Assembly: GCF_014639655.1 (NCBI RefSeq) | Contig: NZ_BMGB01000001.1 | Location: 1,504,882 to 1,568,881 of the forward strand | DNA length: 64,000 nucleotides | Source of the DNA: Conyzicola nivalis | GTDB taxonomy: Bacteria > Actinomycetota > Actinomycetes > Actinomycetales > Microbacteriaceae | Direction of reading: 5' to 3' | Shown: positions 8,831 to 18,379 of the stretch, one piece after another | Layout of the letters: each line of letters starts with the position of its first letter | How positions within the stretch are numbered: position 1 is the stretch's first letter | The notes under the pieces: generated by a model | The model's input: only the letters and a program-made list of their open reading frames with translations | Databases searched by the model: none | Told to the model about the DNA's origin: nothing | Made by a program: the position numbers and the translations under genes

Positions 8831-8849
8831 CTGGTTCCTTCGTTACGGT

Positions 8850-10283
8850 CTAGATCAGGTACTGGCTCAGGCCGCGCTTGAAGAACTTTCCGTCGCCCTT
8901 CGTGCCGAGGTAGCGGTTGTCGTCGACCACGACCTTGCCGCGCGAGAGCACGGTGTCGACGTGGCCGTCGATCTCGTAGCCCTCGTACGCCGAGTAGTCC
9001 ATGTTCATGTGGTGGGTCTTGCCGACGCCGATCGAGGTGTGGCCGTTCGGGTCGTAGACCACGATGTCGCCGTCGGCTCCGGGCTGGATGACGCCCTTCT
9101 TGCCGTACATGCCGAACATGCGGGCGGGAGTGGTGCTCGTCAGTTCGACCCAGCGCGACAGCGAGATGTGACCGTCGACGACCCCCTGGTACATGAGGTC
9201 CATGCGGTGTTCGACCGAACCGATGCCGTTGGGGATCTTCGAGAAGTCGGTGAGCCCCATGTCCTTCTGGCCCTTCATGCAGAAGGGGCAGTGGTCGGTG
9301 GAGACCATCTGGATGTCGTTGGTGCGCAGGGCCTGCCACATGTGGTGTTGGTGGCCCTCCGCCTTCGACCGCAGCGGTGTCGAGCACACCCACTTGGCCC
9401 CCTCGAACGCGCCCCACTCGTCGCTCTGCGCGCCGAGGTTGTCTTCGAGCGAGAGGTAGAGGTACTGGGGGCATGTCTCGCCGAACACGTTCTGTCCGTT
9501 GTCGCGGGCCGTGGCGATCTGGTCGACGGCCTGCTTCGCCGAGACGTGCACGACGTAGAGCGGGGCGCCGGTGAGGTTCGCCAGCATGATCGCGCGGTGG
9601 GTCGCCTCCTCCTCGGCCTGCCAGGGTCGGGTGAGTCCGTGGTTGTAGGGCGAGGTGTTGCCGGCCCTGACCGCCTGCTCGACGAGCAGGTCGATGACGC
9701 TGCCGTTCTCGGCGTGCATCATCATCAGCGCGCCGTTCTCGGCACCCTTCTGCATCGCCTTCACGATCTGGCCATCGTCGGAGAGGAATACCCCCTTGTA
9801 GGCCATGAACATCTTGAAGCTCGAGACGCCCTCGGCGACGAGTTCGTCCATCGCGACGAGCGAGGAGTCCTGCACGTCGGAGAGGATCTGGTGGAAGCCA
9901 TAGTCGATCGCGCACTGGCCGGCGGCCTTCTCGTGCCATGCCTTGTACTGGTCGAGCACGTTCTCGCCCGCGTACTGCACCACGAAGTCGACGATGCTCG
10001 TGGTGCCGCCGTGCGCGGCCGCCCGTGTTCCGGTCTCGAAGGTGTCGGAGGCCTCGGTGCCGCCGAAGGGCATCTGCATGTGCGTGTGGGCGTCGATTCC
10101 GCCAGGGATGACGTACTTGCCGGCCGCTTCGATCACGGTGTCGACGTTGCGCTCGAGGTCGAACCCGAGCAGCGTCGAACCGGGGGCGAGCACCGCGGCG
10201 ATCGTCTCGCCGTCGATGAGCACGTCGGCGAGGCCGGTGCCCGTCGCGTTGACGACGGTGCCGTTCTTGATGAGCGTCTTCAC
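8850..10283 (-). CDS. hydA: Dihydropyrimidinase / D-hydantoinase
   Basis: Binuclear zinc amidohydrolase of 477 aa that opens 5,6-dihydrouracil to N-carbamoyl-beta-alanine and also acts on hydantoins. The metal ligands are present: His66 and His68 (GGIDAHTHMQMP), the carboxylated Lys163 (FKMFMAYKG), His190, His246 and Asp330 (STDHCPFC). The start is GTG with a strong AGGAGG seven to eight bases upstream. It follows the nitrilase-like gene by 12 bases. The pairing with a beta-ureidopropionase-like enzyme supports the pyrimidine pathway, though a hydantoin substrate cannot be excluded. Confidence 0.94.
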   Translation of the reverse strand: MKTLIKNGTVVNATGTGLADVLIDGETIAAVLAPGSTLLGFDLERNVDTVIEAAGKYVIPGGIDAHTHMQMPFGGTEASDTFETGTRAAAHGGTTSIVDFVVQYAGENVLDQYKAWHEKAAGQCAIDYGFHQILSDVQDSSLVAMDELVAEGVSSFKMFMAYKGVFLSDDGQIVKAMQKGAENGALMMMHAENGSVIDLLVEQAVRAGNTSPYNHGLTRPWQAEEEATHRAIMLANLTGAPLYVVHVSAKQAVDQIATARDNGQNVFGETCPQYLYLSLEDNLGAQSDEWGAFEGAKWVCSTPLRSKAEGHQHHMWQALRTNDIQMVSTDHCPFCMKGQKDMGLTDFSKIPNGIGSVEHRMDLMYQGVVDGHISLSRWVELTSTTPARMFGMYGKKGVIQPGADGDIVVYDPNGHTSIGVGKTHHMNMDYSAYEGYEIDGHVDTVLSRGKVVVDDNRYLGTKGDGKFFKRGLSQYLI

Positions 10284-10295
10284 GGGACTGTCCTC

Positions 10296-11144
10296 CTACG
10301 GCTGGGGAATCAGGGTGTACGAGTCGGGCCGGCGGTCGCGGTAAAACTGCCAGTCGTCGCGCATCTCCTGCACCATGTCGAGGTCGAGATCGCGGATGAC
10401 GATCTCCTCGTCGGTGCCCGATCCCCGTTCGCCGACGAAGTTGCCGCGCGGGTCGATGACTTGGCTGGTGCCGTAGAAGTCGACGGCGAGCTCGCCGTAC
10501 TCGTTGTCTTCGCGGCCGACGCGGTTCGGCTGCAGCACGAAGTAGCCGTTGGCCACGGCCGCGCACGGCCCCTCGACCTCCCACAGCCGGTTCGACAGGC
10601 CGGGCTTGGTCGCGTTCGGGTTGAAGACCATGTGTGCGCCGCCCAGGCCGAGTTCGCGCCAGCCTTCGGGGAAGTGACGGTCGTAACAGATGTACAGGCC
10701 GATCTTGCCGACGGAGGTGTCGAAGACGGGGTAGCCGAGGTTTCCGGGGCGGAAGTAGAACTTCTCCCAGAACCGGTCGAGGTGCGGGATGTGATGCTTG
10801 CGGTACTTGCCGAGGATGGTGCCGTCTGCCTCGACGATGACCGCCGTGTTGTAGTAGACACCGGTGATGTCTTCCTCGTAGATGGGCAGGACCATCACGA
10901 GGTTCAGCTCTTTCGCGAGGGCCTGGAAACGCTGCACGATCGGGCCGTCGGCCGGCTCGGCGTAGCGGTAGTACTTCTTGTCCTCCGTGATGCCGAAGTA
11001 CGGCCCGTAGAACAGCTCTTGGAAGCAGATGACCTGGGCGCCTTGGGCGGCCGCGTCGCGCGCGAACCGCTCGTGTTTCGCGATCATCGACTCTTTGTCG
11101 CCGGTCCAGGTGGTCTGGGTGATTGCAGCGCGTATGACGGTCAT
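10296..11144 (-). CDS. Nitrilase-superfamily amidohydrolase (beta-ureidopropionase / N-carbamoyl amidase)
   Basis: Carbon-nitrogen hydrolase of 282 aa with the complete Glu-Lys-Cys triad: Glu43 (CFQELFYGPYFG), Lys116 (KYRKHHIP) and Cys153 (ICYDRHFPEG). The motif context matches beta-ureidopropionases and N-carbamoyl-amino-acid amidohydrolases, which release CO2 and NH3 from N-carbamoyl-beta-alanine to give beta-alanine. It is the first gene of the catabolic operon, with a good GGAGG seven bases before the ATG, and faces the MocR regulator. Confidence 0.9.
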   Translation of the reverse strand: MTVIRAAITQTTWTGDKESMIAKHERFARDAAAQGAQVICFQELFYGPYFGITEDKKYYRYAEPADGPIVQRFQALAKELNLVMVLPIYEEDITGVYYNTAVIVEADGTILGKYRKHHIPHLDRFWEKFYFRPGNLGYPVFDTSVGKIGLYICYDRHFPEGWRELGLGGAHMVFNPNATKPGLSNRLWEVEGPCAAVANGYFVLQPNRVGREDNEYGELAVDFYGTSQVIDPRGNFVGERGSGTDEEIVIRDLDLDMVQEMRDDWQFYRDRRPDSYTLIPQP

Positions 11145-11246
11145 GCGATACCTCCGGAAGGTCTTACCTTTTGTTATTATTGGCGCTAAACATTTCTCTT
11201 ACGTTTCGGCTTGTGACGTTGGCGTAAAACCTACTAGGCGGGTCTC
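11145..11246. promoter_or_regulatory. Divergent control region with candidate MocR direct-repeat operator
   Basis: This 102-bp A/T-rich gap is the only control region between the catabolic operon and mocR. It carries two direct repeats, TTGGCGCTAAAC (11180-11191) and TTGGCGTAAAAC (11219-11230), 39 bp apart (close to four helical turns). MocR/GabR proteins bind direct repeats with this sort of spacing. An A/T stretch 'TAATAAC' on the minus strand next to repeat 1 could be the -10 box of the operon. Regulator binding is inferred. Confidence 0.6.
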
Positions 11247-12584
11247 GTGAAGTCAGTAGCGCTTGCGGTCGAAGAATCCACGCCGAGTGGAATCGCCGGC
11301 GCCATCGCGCGACTGATCACCTCGGGCGACCTCGCGCCGGGCGACCGGCTGCCCACCGTGCGCGAGCTCGCCGGAGACCTGGGCGTGAGCCCCGCCACCG
11401 TCAGCCATGCCTGGCAGGCGCTCGCGGGGGTCGGCCTGATCGTGTCCCGCGGTCGCAGCGGCACCTTCGTGCGCGAGGAACGCACGGCGTGGCTGCCTCC
11501 GCGGTCGCGCGGCCTGCGGGATGCGAACCAGCCAGCGGCCCGTCTCGACCTGGCGAGCGGCACCCCCGACCCCCTGCTGCTGCCCGACATCGGTCCGGCG
11601 CTCTCACGCGTGCCCGCGCGGGCCGGAACGTCGAACTACTACGACGTCCCGGTGCTGCCCGAACTCGAACGGGTGCTGCGCGGTTCCTGGCCCTACGACG
11701 TCGAGGCCGTGACCGTCGTCGACGGAGCGATGGATGCCATCTCCCGGACGCTCGACCTGGTGTTGCGCTTCGGTGACCGCGTCGTCGTCGAGAACCCGGG
11801 CTTCCCGCCCGTCTTCGACCTGCTCGAGCACTACGGGGTCGAGCGCGTCCCGGTCGAACTCGACGAGCAGGGCATCCGTCCCGAATCTCTCGTCGAGGCG
11901 CTCGCCCTCTCCCCCTCCGCGATCCTGCTGCAGCCGAGAACCCACAATCCGGCCGGGGTGTCGATGACGGCCGACCGCGCGCGTGAACTGGCCACGATCA
12001 TCCGCTCGACCCGCACGGCCGACCAGACCATCGTCATCGAGGACGACCACTCCGGGGAGATCTCGACGAGCCCCGACGTGAGCCTCGGCGGTTTTCTGCC
12101 CGGACGGGTCGTGCACATCCGCAGCTTCTCGAAGTCGCACGGCCCCGACCTGCGCATCGCGGCGGTCGGTGGCCCCGCGGAGCTCGTCGACCGGCTGGTG
12201 GCGCGGCGCATCCTCGGACCGGGTTGGACGTCGCGCATGCTGCAGACCGTGTTGCACGACCTGCTGACGGACGCCCGCACGATCGCGGGACTCGACCGCG
12301 CCAGGGCGACGTACCGCGACCGTCAGGCGGCGGTCGGCGCGGCCCTCGCGGCGAACGGCATCGCGCTGCGGGTGCCCGACGGCATCAACCTGTGGCTGCC
12401 CGTCAACGACGAGCGCAACGCCGTGGTGCAGTTGGCGGCGGCGGGCATCCGCGTCGCGCCGGGTGCGCCCTTTCTCGCCGCGCCGCTCTCGGTCGGCGGC
12501 GATTTCGTTCGGGTGACGGCCGGACTTGTGAGCGAGGGGGTCGACGCGCTCGCCGGCCTGCTAGCGGCGGCGGCGAGGGCCTGA
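11247..12584 (+). CDS. MocR/GabR-type transcriptional regulator (GntR helix-turn-helix plus aminotransferase fold)
   Basis: Fusion of an N-terminal GntR winged helix-turn-helix (about 10-75; LPTVRELAGDLGVSPATVSHAW) with a class I/II aminotransferase-like domain (about 95-440). The Schiff-base lysine is kept (Lys296, SFSKSHGPDLRI), as are IEDDHSG (264-270) and HNPAG (233-237), so it should bind PLP. MocR regulators sense amino compounds through PLP; here the likely effector is beta-alanine or a related omega-amino acid made by the divergent operon. It starts at GTG. Its stop codon directly abuts that of the convergent transglutaminase gene with no base between. Confidence 0.88.
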   Translation: MKSVALAVEESTPSGIAGAIARLITSGDLAPGDRLPTVRELAGDLGVSPATVSHAWQALAGVGLIVSRGRSGTFVREERTAWLPPRSRGLRDANQPAARLDLASGTPDPLLLPDIGPALSRVPARAGTSNYYDVPVLPELERVLRGSWPYDVEAVTVVDGAMDAISRTLDLVLRFGDRVVVENPGFPPVFDLLEHYGVERVPVELDEQGIRPESLVEALALSPSAILLQPRTHNPAGVSMTADRARELATIIRSTRTADQTIVIEDDHSGEISTSPDVSLGGFLPGRVVHIRSFSKSHGPDLRIAAVGGPAELVDRLVARRILGPGWTSRMLQTVLHDLLTDARTIAGLDRARATYRDRQAAVGAALAANGIALRVPDGINLWLPVNDERNAVVQLAAAGIRVAPGAPFLAAPLSVGGDFVRVTAGLVSEGVDALAGLLAAAARA

Positions 12585-14891
12585 CTAGCCCTGGTTGCGC
12601 CAGCGCGCGCCGACGGCGAACCAGCGGGCGAGAACGGATGCCGGTGCGAGGGCCGCGCGCAGACGCACGCGTCGGTCGACCCCGGCCCGCAGGGCGAGCA
12701 GCACGACGTGCAGGTCTGCGGCGGTCGCGGACGCGGAGTCGGCCCGTGCCGCACACCCGCCGCCCGCCCTGGCGAAGGACTCGAGCTCGACGGCGGCGCG
12801 CAGGCGTTCGAGGGCGGCGACGGCCTGCGGGTCGGAGACCGGCGAGCCGCCGATCGGACCGGTCGCCCCGAACTCGCGCGATTCACGGCCGACGGTGAGA
12901 CGGACGGCGAACTCGCGCGGCGTCTCCGCGTCGGTCAGCTGCCAGCCCAGGTCGAGGGCGGTGTCCTGCACCTCTTCCCACGCGCCGAGCGCCGAGCCGT
13001 TGTGCAGGTCGCGCACCCGCGCGCGCCGTTTCGCGAAGCGGGCGACGGCGGGGATGGCCAGCACGCCGAGCAGCGCGAGCGCGGCGAGCCCCAGGATGAT
13101 GGCGTTCCAGTTCGGACCGGCGTCTCCCCCACCCTCGGGCACTGCACCGGTGTCGCCGCGGTCGGGCGCCACGTCTTCGGGCGCGGCGCTGGGGGCGGGT
13201 GTCGCGGTCGACTCGTCGATGTCGGGCGTCGCCGGGTCGTCGACGATGGCCTCGTTGTACTCCGGCACGTTGGTGCGACCGACGGTCGGCTCGAACCGCA
13301 CCCAGCCGACGTTCGCGAAGTACAGTTCGGGCCACGCGTGCAGCTCGTCTGTCGTGACGGTGTACTGGTCTTCGCCGGTGGTCTGGTTTTCCGACTCGTT
13401 GCCGGTCGTGAAACCGACGGCGATGCGCGCGGGAATGTCGAGGGTGCGCGCCATCGCGGCCATAGCCGAGGCGAAGTGCACGCAGTATCCCGCCTTCTCC
13501 TGCAGGAAGCGCCCGATCACCCCCGGCCCGGTGCCGTCGTAGCCGCTGTCGACGGGCGCGTCCTCGGAGTAGGTGAACTCGCCGTCGCGGAAGTAGCTCT
13601 GCAGCGCGACCGCCCTGTCGTAGTTGGTCGTGGCTCCGGCGGTGACGTCGAACGCCTGTTGGGCGACGATCGGTGGCAGGCTCTCCGGCAGCTCGAGATA
13701 CTCCGCGAAGTCTGCCGCGACGAGCGGATCCGCCGCGCGCAGCTGGTCGCTCGTCGGGTCGGCCGCCTCGGTCGTCACGACGTAGTCCTGCCCGCGCACC
13801 GACGACCGCTCCGTGCGCACGTTCAGCGTCTCGGGATCCCAGACCCAGCGGCCGACGAGACCGGTGATGCTCCGCGGCGCGTAGGGCACGGGCAGCCAGC
13901 GGCCGCGGACGTTGCCCATAGAGATCTCGGTGGTGCTCGCGGCCACCGCGACGTCGCCGGCGCGACCGGGCGCCGCCGGGATCTCCTCGGGGCTCTCCTC
14001 GTCGTCGAGGTCGCCGGAGCCGACCATCGGTTCCCAGGCCGAATCGGTGAAGTCGCCGAGCGTGGCCATGCGCAGGTACTGCCGCTCCTCCGACGTGGTC
14101 GTGTAGGTCAGCGCGACGACCGGGTCGGGCCGGCGCAGGTCGTCGCCGAGGTCGATGATCGGGTTGAGACCGGTGGCGTAGCCCTCGCCGGGGGTCGTCG
14201 TCTCCACGGGTCCCACGGCGGGCAGGGCGATCGGCACGACGAGCGCGGCCACCATGGCGACGGCTCCGACCCCGACCGCGACGCCCGGCTGGGTGCGCGA
14301 CGACGCCACGTAGAGGATGAGCAACCAGGTCGCGCCGGCGAGCGCGAAGTAGAACGGGTCGGTGAGTTCGGGGTCGACGAAACCGGGCACCGCCACGATC
14401 GCGATCAGCGGAACGCCGGCGAGAGCCGGGGTGCGGGCGACCATCACGACGGTGTCGATCGTGAGTGCCACGAGGCCCGCACCGAGACCGAGGATGAAGA
14501 GGATGCCCGGATCGGCCGTGGCAGGAACGCCCTGTTCCCGGATCGAGAGGCCTCCGCTCACGATCAGGTCGCCGAACCGGCCGACGGTGGCGGGAGTCGG
14601 GATCAGCCCCAACAGCGCGGTGTCCGCGGCGAAGAACAGGGTGAGCACGACGATCAGCGCGAGCAACCCGGCGGCCGTCGGCACGACGGGTCGGCGGGTG
14701 CCGTAGCGCACCACGCCTATCGCGATGACGACGAGCACGGCGACCGCGCCCGAGATGAGCCACCACAGCCCGCCGACGAGCAGCTGGTTCAGGCCGCCGA
14801 GCGCGACGACCACCGCGACCGCCGTCGCCGCGCTCTGCGCCAGGGTAGGAATCGGGGCGCGGAGCGTGCGTCCCCTCCTAGTTCCGGCCAT
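12585..14891 (-). CDS. Transglutaminase-like membrane protein (TgpA / DUF3488-DUF4129)
   Basis: Membrane protein of about 768 aa: six to seven N-terminal transmembrane helices, an outside transglutaminase-like core, a Pro/Ala/Asp-rich linker, one more helix and a cytoplasmic DUF4129-like tail. The catalytic Cys is in AGYCVHFASAMAAMAR, and His and Asp are in DELHAWPELYF with the following GWVRFEPT. The chosen ATG (MAGTRRGRT) has GGAG upstream and overlaps the DUF58 gene by 14 bases; a start 29 codons earlier is less likely. It is the last gene of the MoxR-DUF58-TgpA trio, thought to act in envelope assembly or protein maturation. The substrate is unknown. Confidence 0.87.
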   Translation of the reverse strand: MAGTRRGRTLRAPIPTLAQSAATAVAVVVALGGLNQLLVGGLWWLISGAVAVLVVIAIGVVRYGTRRPVVPTAAGLLALIVVLTLFFAADTALLGLIPTPATVGRFGDLIVSGGLSIREQGVPATADPGILFILGLGAGLVALTIDTVVMVARTPALAGVPLIAIVAVPGFVDPELTDPFYFALAGATWLLILYVASSRTQPGVAVGVGAVAMVAALVVPIALPAVGPVETTTPGEGYATGLNPIIDLGDDLRRPDPVVALTYTTTSEERQYLRMATLGDFTDSAWEPMVGSGDLDDEESPEEIPAAPGRAGDVAVAASTTEISMGNVRGRWLPVPYAPRSITGLVGRWVWDPETLNVRTERSSVRGQDYVVTTEAADPTSDQLRAADPLVAADFAEYLELPESLPPIVAQQAFDVTAGATTNYDRAVALQSYFRDGEFTYSEDAPVDSGYDGTGPGVIGRFLQEKAGYCVHFASAMAAMARTLDIPARIAVGFTTGNESENQTTGEDQYTVTTDELHAWPELYFANVGWVRFEPTVGRTNVPEYNEAIVDDPATPDIDESTATPAPSAAPEDVAPDRGDTGAVPEGGGDAGPNWNAIILGLAALALLGVLAIPAVARFAKRRARVRDLHNGSALGAWEEVQDTALDLGWQLTDAETPREFAVRLTVGRESREFGATGPIGGSPVSDPQAVAALERLRAAVELESFARAGGGCAARADSASATAADLHVVLLALRAGVDRRVRLRAALAPASVLARWFAVGARWRNQG

Positions 14892-16164
14892 CGACGTCTC
14901 CGAACCGGGCGCGCGCGAAGCTCTCGTTGCCACCGGAGCCGTCGTCGAGGGCCGCAGCCCAGACATCCGCCGGATCATCCGTCACCCGCACCGAAACGCA
15001 CTGCCAGCCCGCGCGCGTGAGCGACTCGATCGTCGTCGACTGCGCATCGTCGACCACGAGCGCGACCCCGTGTTCGTGCTTTGCGCGCTGGCTCGCGACC
15101 CAGCGCAGGGTGTCGTCCGACGGCCGCGACAGGATCGCGAAGATGGGGCCGTGCATGTCGACGTCCGCGCTCGCGGGCGCGCCGGCACCGAGGTAGTCGG
15201 GCGACGGCCGGGCGCTCGCGAGCGAGGTGAGGAAGTCGATGTCGTGCCCGGTTCCGCCACCCGCCTCGACGGGGGCCACCAGCTGCGCCGCGCCGGTCTC
15301 GCGCAGTTGGATGAGGAACCCCTCGCCCACGAGGTGCACGCCGAGCGACGCGACCATCCCGAGCACCCACTCGAACGAATCGGGGGTGGCGTACCCGCTG
15401 TCGCGCGTGTCGACGATGAGCCGGGCGGTCGGGAAGCTGCTCTCCTCCTCCTGGCGCACCATGAGGTCGCCGTGACGGGCCGTCGCGCGCCAGTGCACGC
15501 GTCGCAGCGCGTCGCCGGAGCGGTACTCGCGGGTCATCAGGTCGTCGTTGTTGCCGGCGGCGTTGCGGCGGCTCGCACGCACCGAACCGTCGCCGCCCGC
15601 GAGCGAGAACCCGCTGCCGCTGAGGTCGGTGACCCGTGGCGCCACGATGAGCTGCCTGGTCTCCCCCACCTCGACGGCGTTGTGTGTGAGTCCGAACGGG
15701 TCGAAGCGCTCGACGGTGACGGGGCCGACGTCGACGATGCCCCGCGCGGGCGGGTGCAGCACGTACTGCAGCCTGGTGGTGCCCGCCAGCGTGTAGCGGG
15801 CCGAGGGCAGCGACCTGAGCGGCGCCGGCTCGGTGCTGCCCGGGGTCCAGGGCAGCCGGTCGCGCCACTGGGCGCTCGCGCTGCGGCCGGCGGTGTCGTT
15901 CGCGACCTCGATCGAGACGGTCACGGGGCTGCCCACCGAGACCACGTCGACGTCGAACCGCCGGGCCGCCGAGAGGCGCGGCGAGCGGAACCGCACCAGC
16001 AACACGCAGAGCACAACGAGCGCGCCGAGCAGGCACGACGCGAACAGCAGCTGCGGGCTGCCGAGGATGTACGCGCCGGCGAAGAGCACGATCGCCGCGG
16101 CGACGATGCCCCACCCCCGTTTGGTGAGCCCGGCCGCAGGGCGACGCGTGCCCGAAAGTGCCAT
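14878..16164 (-). CDS. DUF58 domain protein (von Willebrand-like partner of MoxR)
   Basis: Protein of 428 aa with two N-terminal transmembrane helices (about 15-55) followed by a beta-rich region and the DUF58 motif RVHWRATARHGDLMVRQ. DUF58 proteins are regular partners of MoxR AAA+ ATPases and TgpA-like transglutaminases and are regarded as substrates or adaptors of the ATPase. The start ATG (MALSGTRR) was chosen 11 bases after the MoxR stop; the longer open frame upstream only shadows moxR. Confidence 0.88.
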   Translation of the reverse strand: MALSGTRRPAAGLTKRGWGIVAAAIVLFAGAYILGSPQLLFASCLLGALVVLCVLLVRFRSPRLSAARRFDVDVVSVGSPVTVSIEVANDTAGRSASAQWRDRLPWTPGSTEPAPLRSLPSARYTLAGTTRLQYVLHPPARGIVDVGPVTVERFDPFGLTHNAVEVGETRQLIVAPRVTDLSGSGFSLAGGDGSVRASRRNAAGNNDDLMTREYRSGDALRRVHWRATARHGDLMVRQEEESSFPTARLIVDTRDSGYATPDSFEWVLGMVASLGVHLVGEGFLIQLRETGAAQLVAPVEAGGGTGHDIDFLTSLASARPSPDYLGAGAPASADVDMHGPIFAILSRPSDDTLRWVASQRAKHEHGVALVVDDAQSTTIESLTRAGWQCVSVRVTDDPADVWAAALDDGSGGNESFARARFGDVDGRN

Positions 16165-16175
16165 GCCGGGGACCC

Positions 16176-17210
<1,035 letters not shown>

Positions 17211-17294
17211 CCTCTGAGTGTGCCAGAAGATGAGGCAACTGCCTCCTGAGAGTTCGCAGGGCATCGGGCCGCCAGACCGCCGGTCGTCGGCGAC

Positions 17295-17300
17295 TATCGT
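17295..17300 (+). promoter_or_regulatory. -10 box TATCGT for leaderless cofD
   Basis: TATCGT ends six bases before the GTG of cofD and there is no Shine-Dalgarno sequence, so transcription should start at the start codon. Confidence 0.6.
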
Positions 17301-17306
17301 GAACGA

Positions 17307-18257
17307 GTGAAAATTACTGTGCTCTCTGGCGGCGTCGGCGGCGCCCGCTTCCTGCGCGGCCTGCGCGAACACGTGCGGTCGAACCTGCCGGGGTCGCAGA
17401 TCAACGCGATCGTGAACACCGGCGACGACATGTGGCTCACCGGGCTGCGCATCGCCCCCGACCTCGACTCGATCATGTACACCCTCGCCGGCGAGAACGA
17501 CGAGACGCGCGGCTGGGGTCGCGTCGGCGAGACCGAGCGGGTCAGCGGCGAACTGCGCGCCTACGGTGTCGGCTGGCCGTGGTTCACCCTGGGCGACCTC
17601 GACATCGGCACCCACATCACCCGCAGCCACCTGCTGCGCGAGGGTCAGCCGCTCAGCGCCGTGACCGACCACATCACCGCCCGCTGGGATCTCGGCGTGC
17701 GGCTCGTGCCCGCGACGGACCAGGAGGTCGAGACGCACGTGCTCGTCGAGGGCGGCGAGCTGCACTTCCAGGAGTGGTGGACGCGCCACCGCGCGAGCCT
17801 GCCCGCCCTCGGTTTCGTTCAGCGCGGCGTCGAGACCGCGACCCCGGCGCCCGGCGTGCTCGAGGCGATCGCGGAGGCCGACGTGGTGCTGGTCGCGCCG
17901 TCGAACCCGGTCGTGTCGATCGGCACGATCCTCGGGATACCCGGTATCCGAGCGGCGTTGGCCGCGACATCCGCCCGCGTCGTCGGCGTCTCGCCCATCA
18001 TCGCGGGTTCCGTCGTGCGCGGCATGGCCGACGCCTGCCTCGCGGCGATCGGCGTCGAGACCAGCGCGGAGGCAGTGGCCCTGCACTACGGGGCGCGGTC
18101 GGCCGGCGGACTGCTCGATGCCTGGCTCGTCGACAATGCGGATGCCGCGGCTCTCCCCACGATCGAGGCGGCGGGCATCACGGCGTGCGCCGTTCCCCTC
18201 TGGATGCGCGACCCCGGGACGAGCGCCCGGCTGGCCGCCGACGCGCTGGCGGTCTAA
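17307..18257 (+). CDS. cofD: 2-phospho-L-lactate transferase (CofD/FbiA), coenzyme F420 biosynthesis
   Basis: Transfers the phospholactyl, phosphoenolpyruvyl or related group from its GDP-activated donor to the deazaflavin Fo, giving F420-0 or dehydro-F420-0. The 316-aa protein starts with the nucleotide-binding motif VLSGGVGGARFLRG and contains NTGDDMWLTGLRIAPDLDSIMY, both typical of CofD/FbiA. It is transcribed towards the CofE-CofC fusion gene that makes the donor and adds the glutamate tail. Which three-carbon unit it accepts cannot be read from the sequence. FO synthase (fbiC) is not in the window. Confidence 0.94.
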   Translation: MKITVLSGGVGGARFLRGLREHVRSNLPGSQINAIVNTGDDMWLTGLRIAPDLDSIMYTLAGENDETRGWGRVGETERVSGELRAYGVGWPWFTLGDLDIGTHITRSHLLREGQPLSAVTDHITARWDLGVRLVPATDQEVETHVLVEGGELHFQEWWTRHRASLPALGFVQRGVETATPAPGVLEAIAEADVVLVAPSNPVVSIGTILGIPGIRAALAATSARVVGVSPIIAGSVVRGMADACLAAIGVETSAEAVALHYGARSAGGLLDAWLVDNADAAALPTIEAAGITACAVPLWMRDPGTSARLAADALAV

Positions 18258-18305
18258 ACCGTCGAGGCTCCGGCCGCGGCTCCGGCTCCGGCCGCGCGAC
18301 GGTAG

Positions 18306-18351
18306 TGCAGTAGTGGCGGGTGTCAGCTCCTAGCCACCCACCACAAGTGCA
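18306..18351. repeat. Intergenic imperfect inverted repeat, 'gtgcagtngtggcgggtg' family, copy 1
   Basis: Arms TGCAGTAGTGGCGGGTG (18306-18322) and CACCCACCACAAGTGCA (18335-18351) match at 14 of 17 pairs. The block lies between the convergent ends of cofD and the CofE-CofC gene and could end transcription in both directions. A related block lies at 32580-32626, also between convergent genes. Confidence 0.75.
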
Positions 18352-18379
18352 CTTTCGCGGGCTGCCCCGCGCTCGCGAA

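Noticed and set aside
8784-11189. An 801-codon open frame on the plus strand opposite hydA and the nitrilase gene
   Set aside because: It is antisense to two well-supported enzymes, has low-complexity Val/Glu/Arg composition and no known domain; such frames are expected from high GC3 codon bias. The same holds for other long antisense frames, such as 12708-15020 and 61117-62613.
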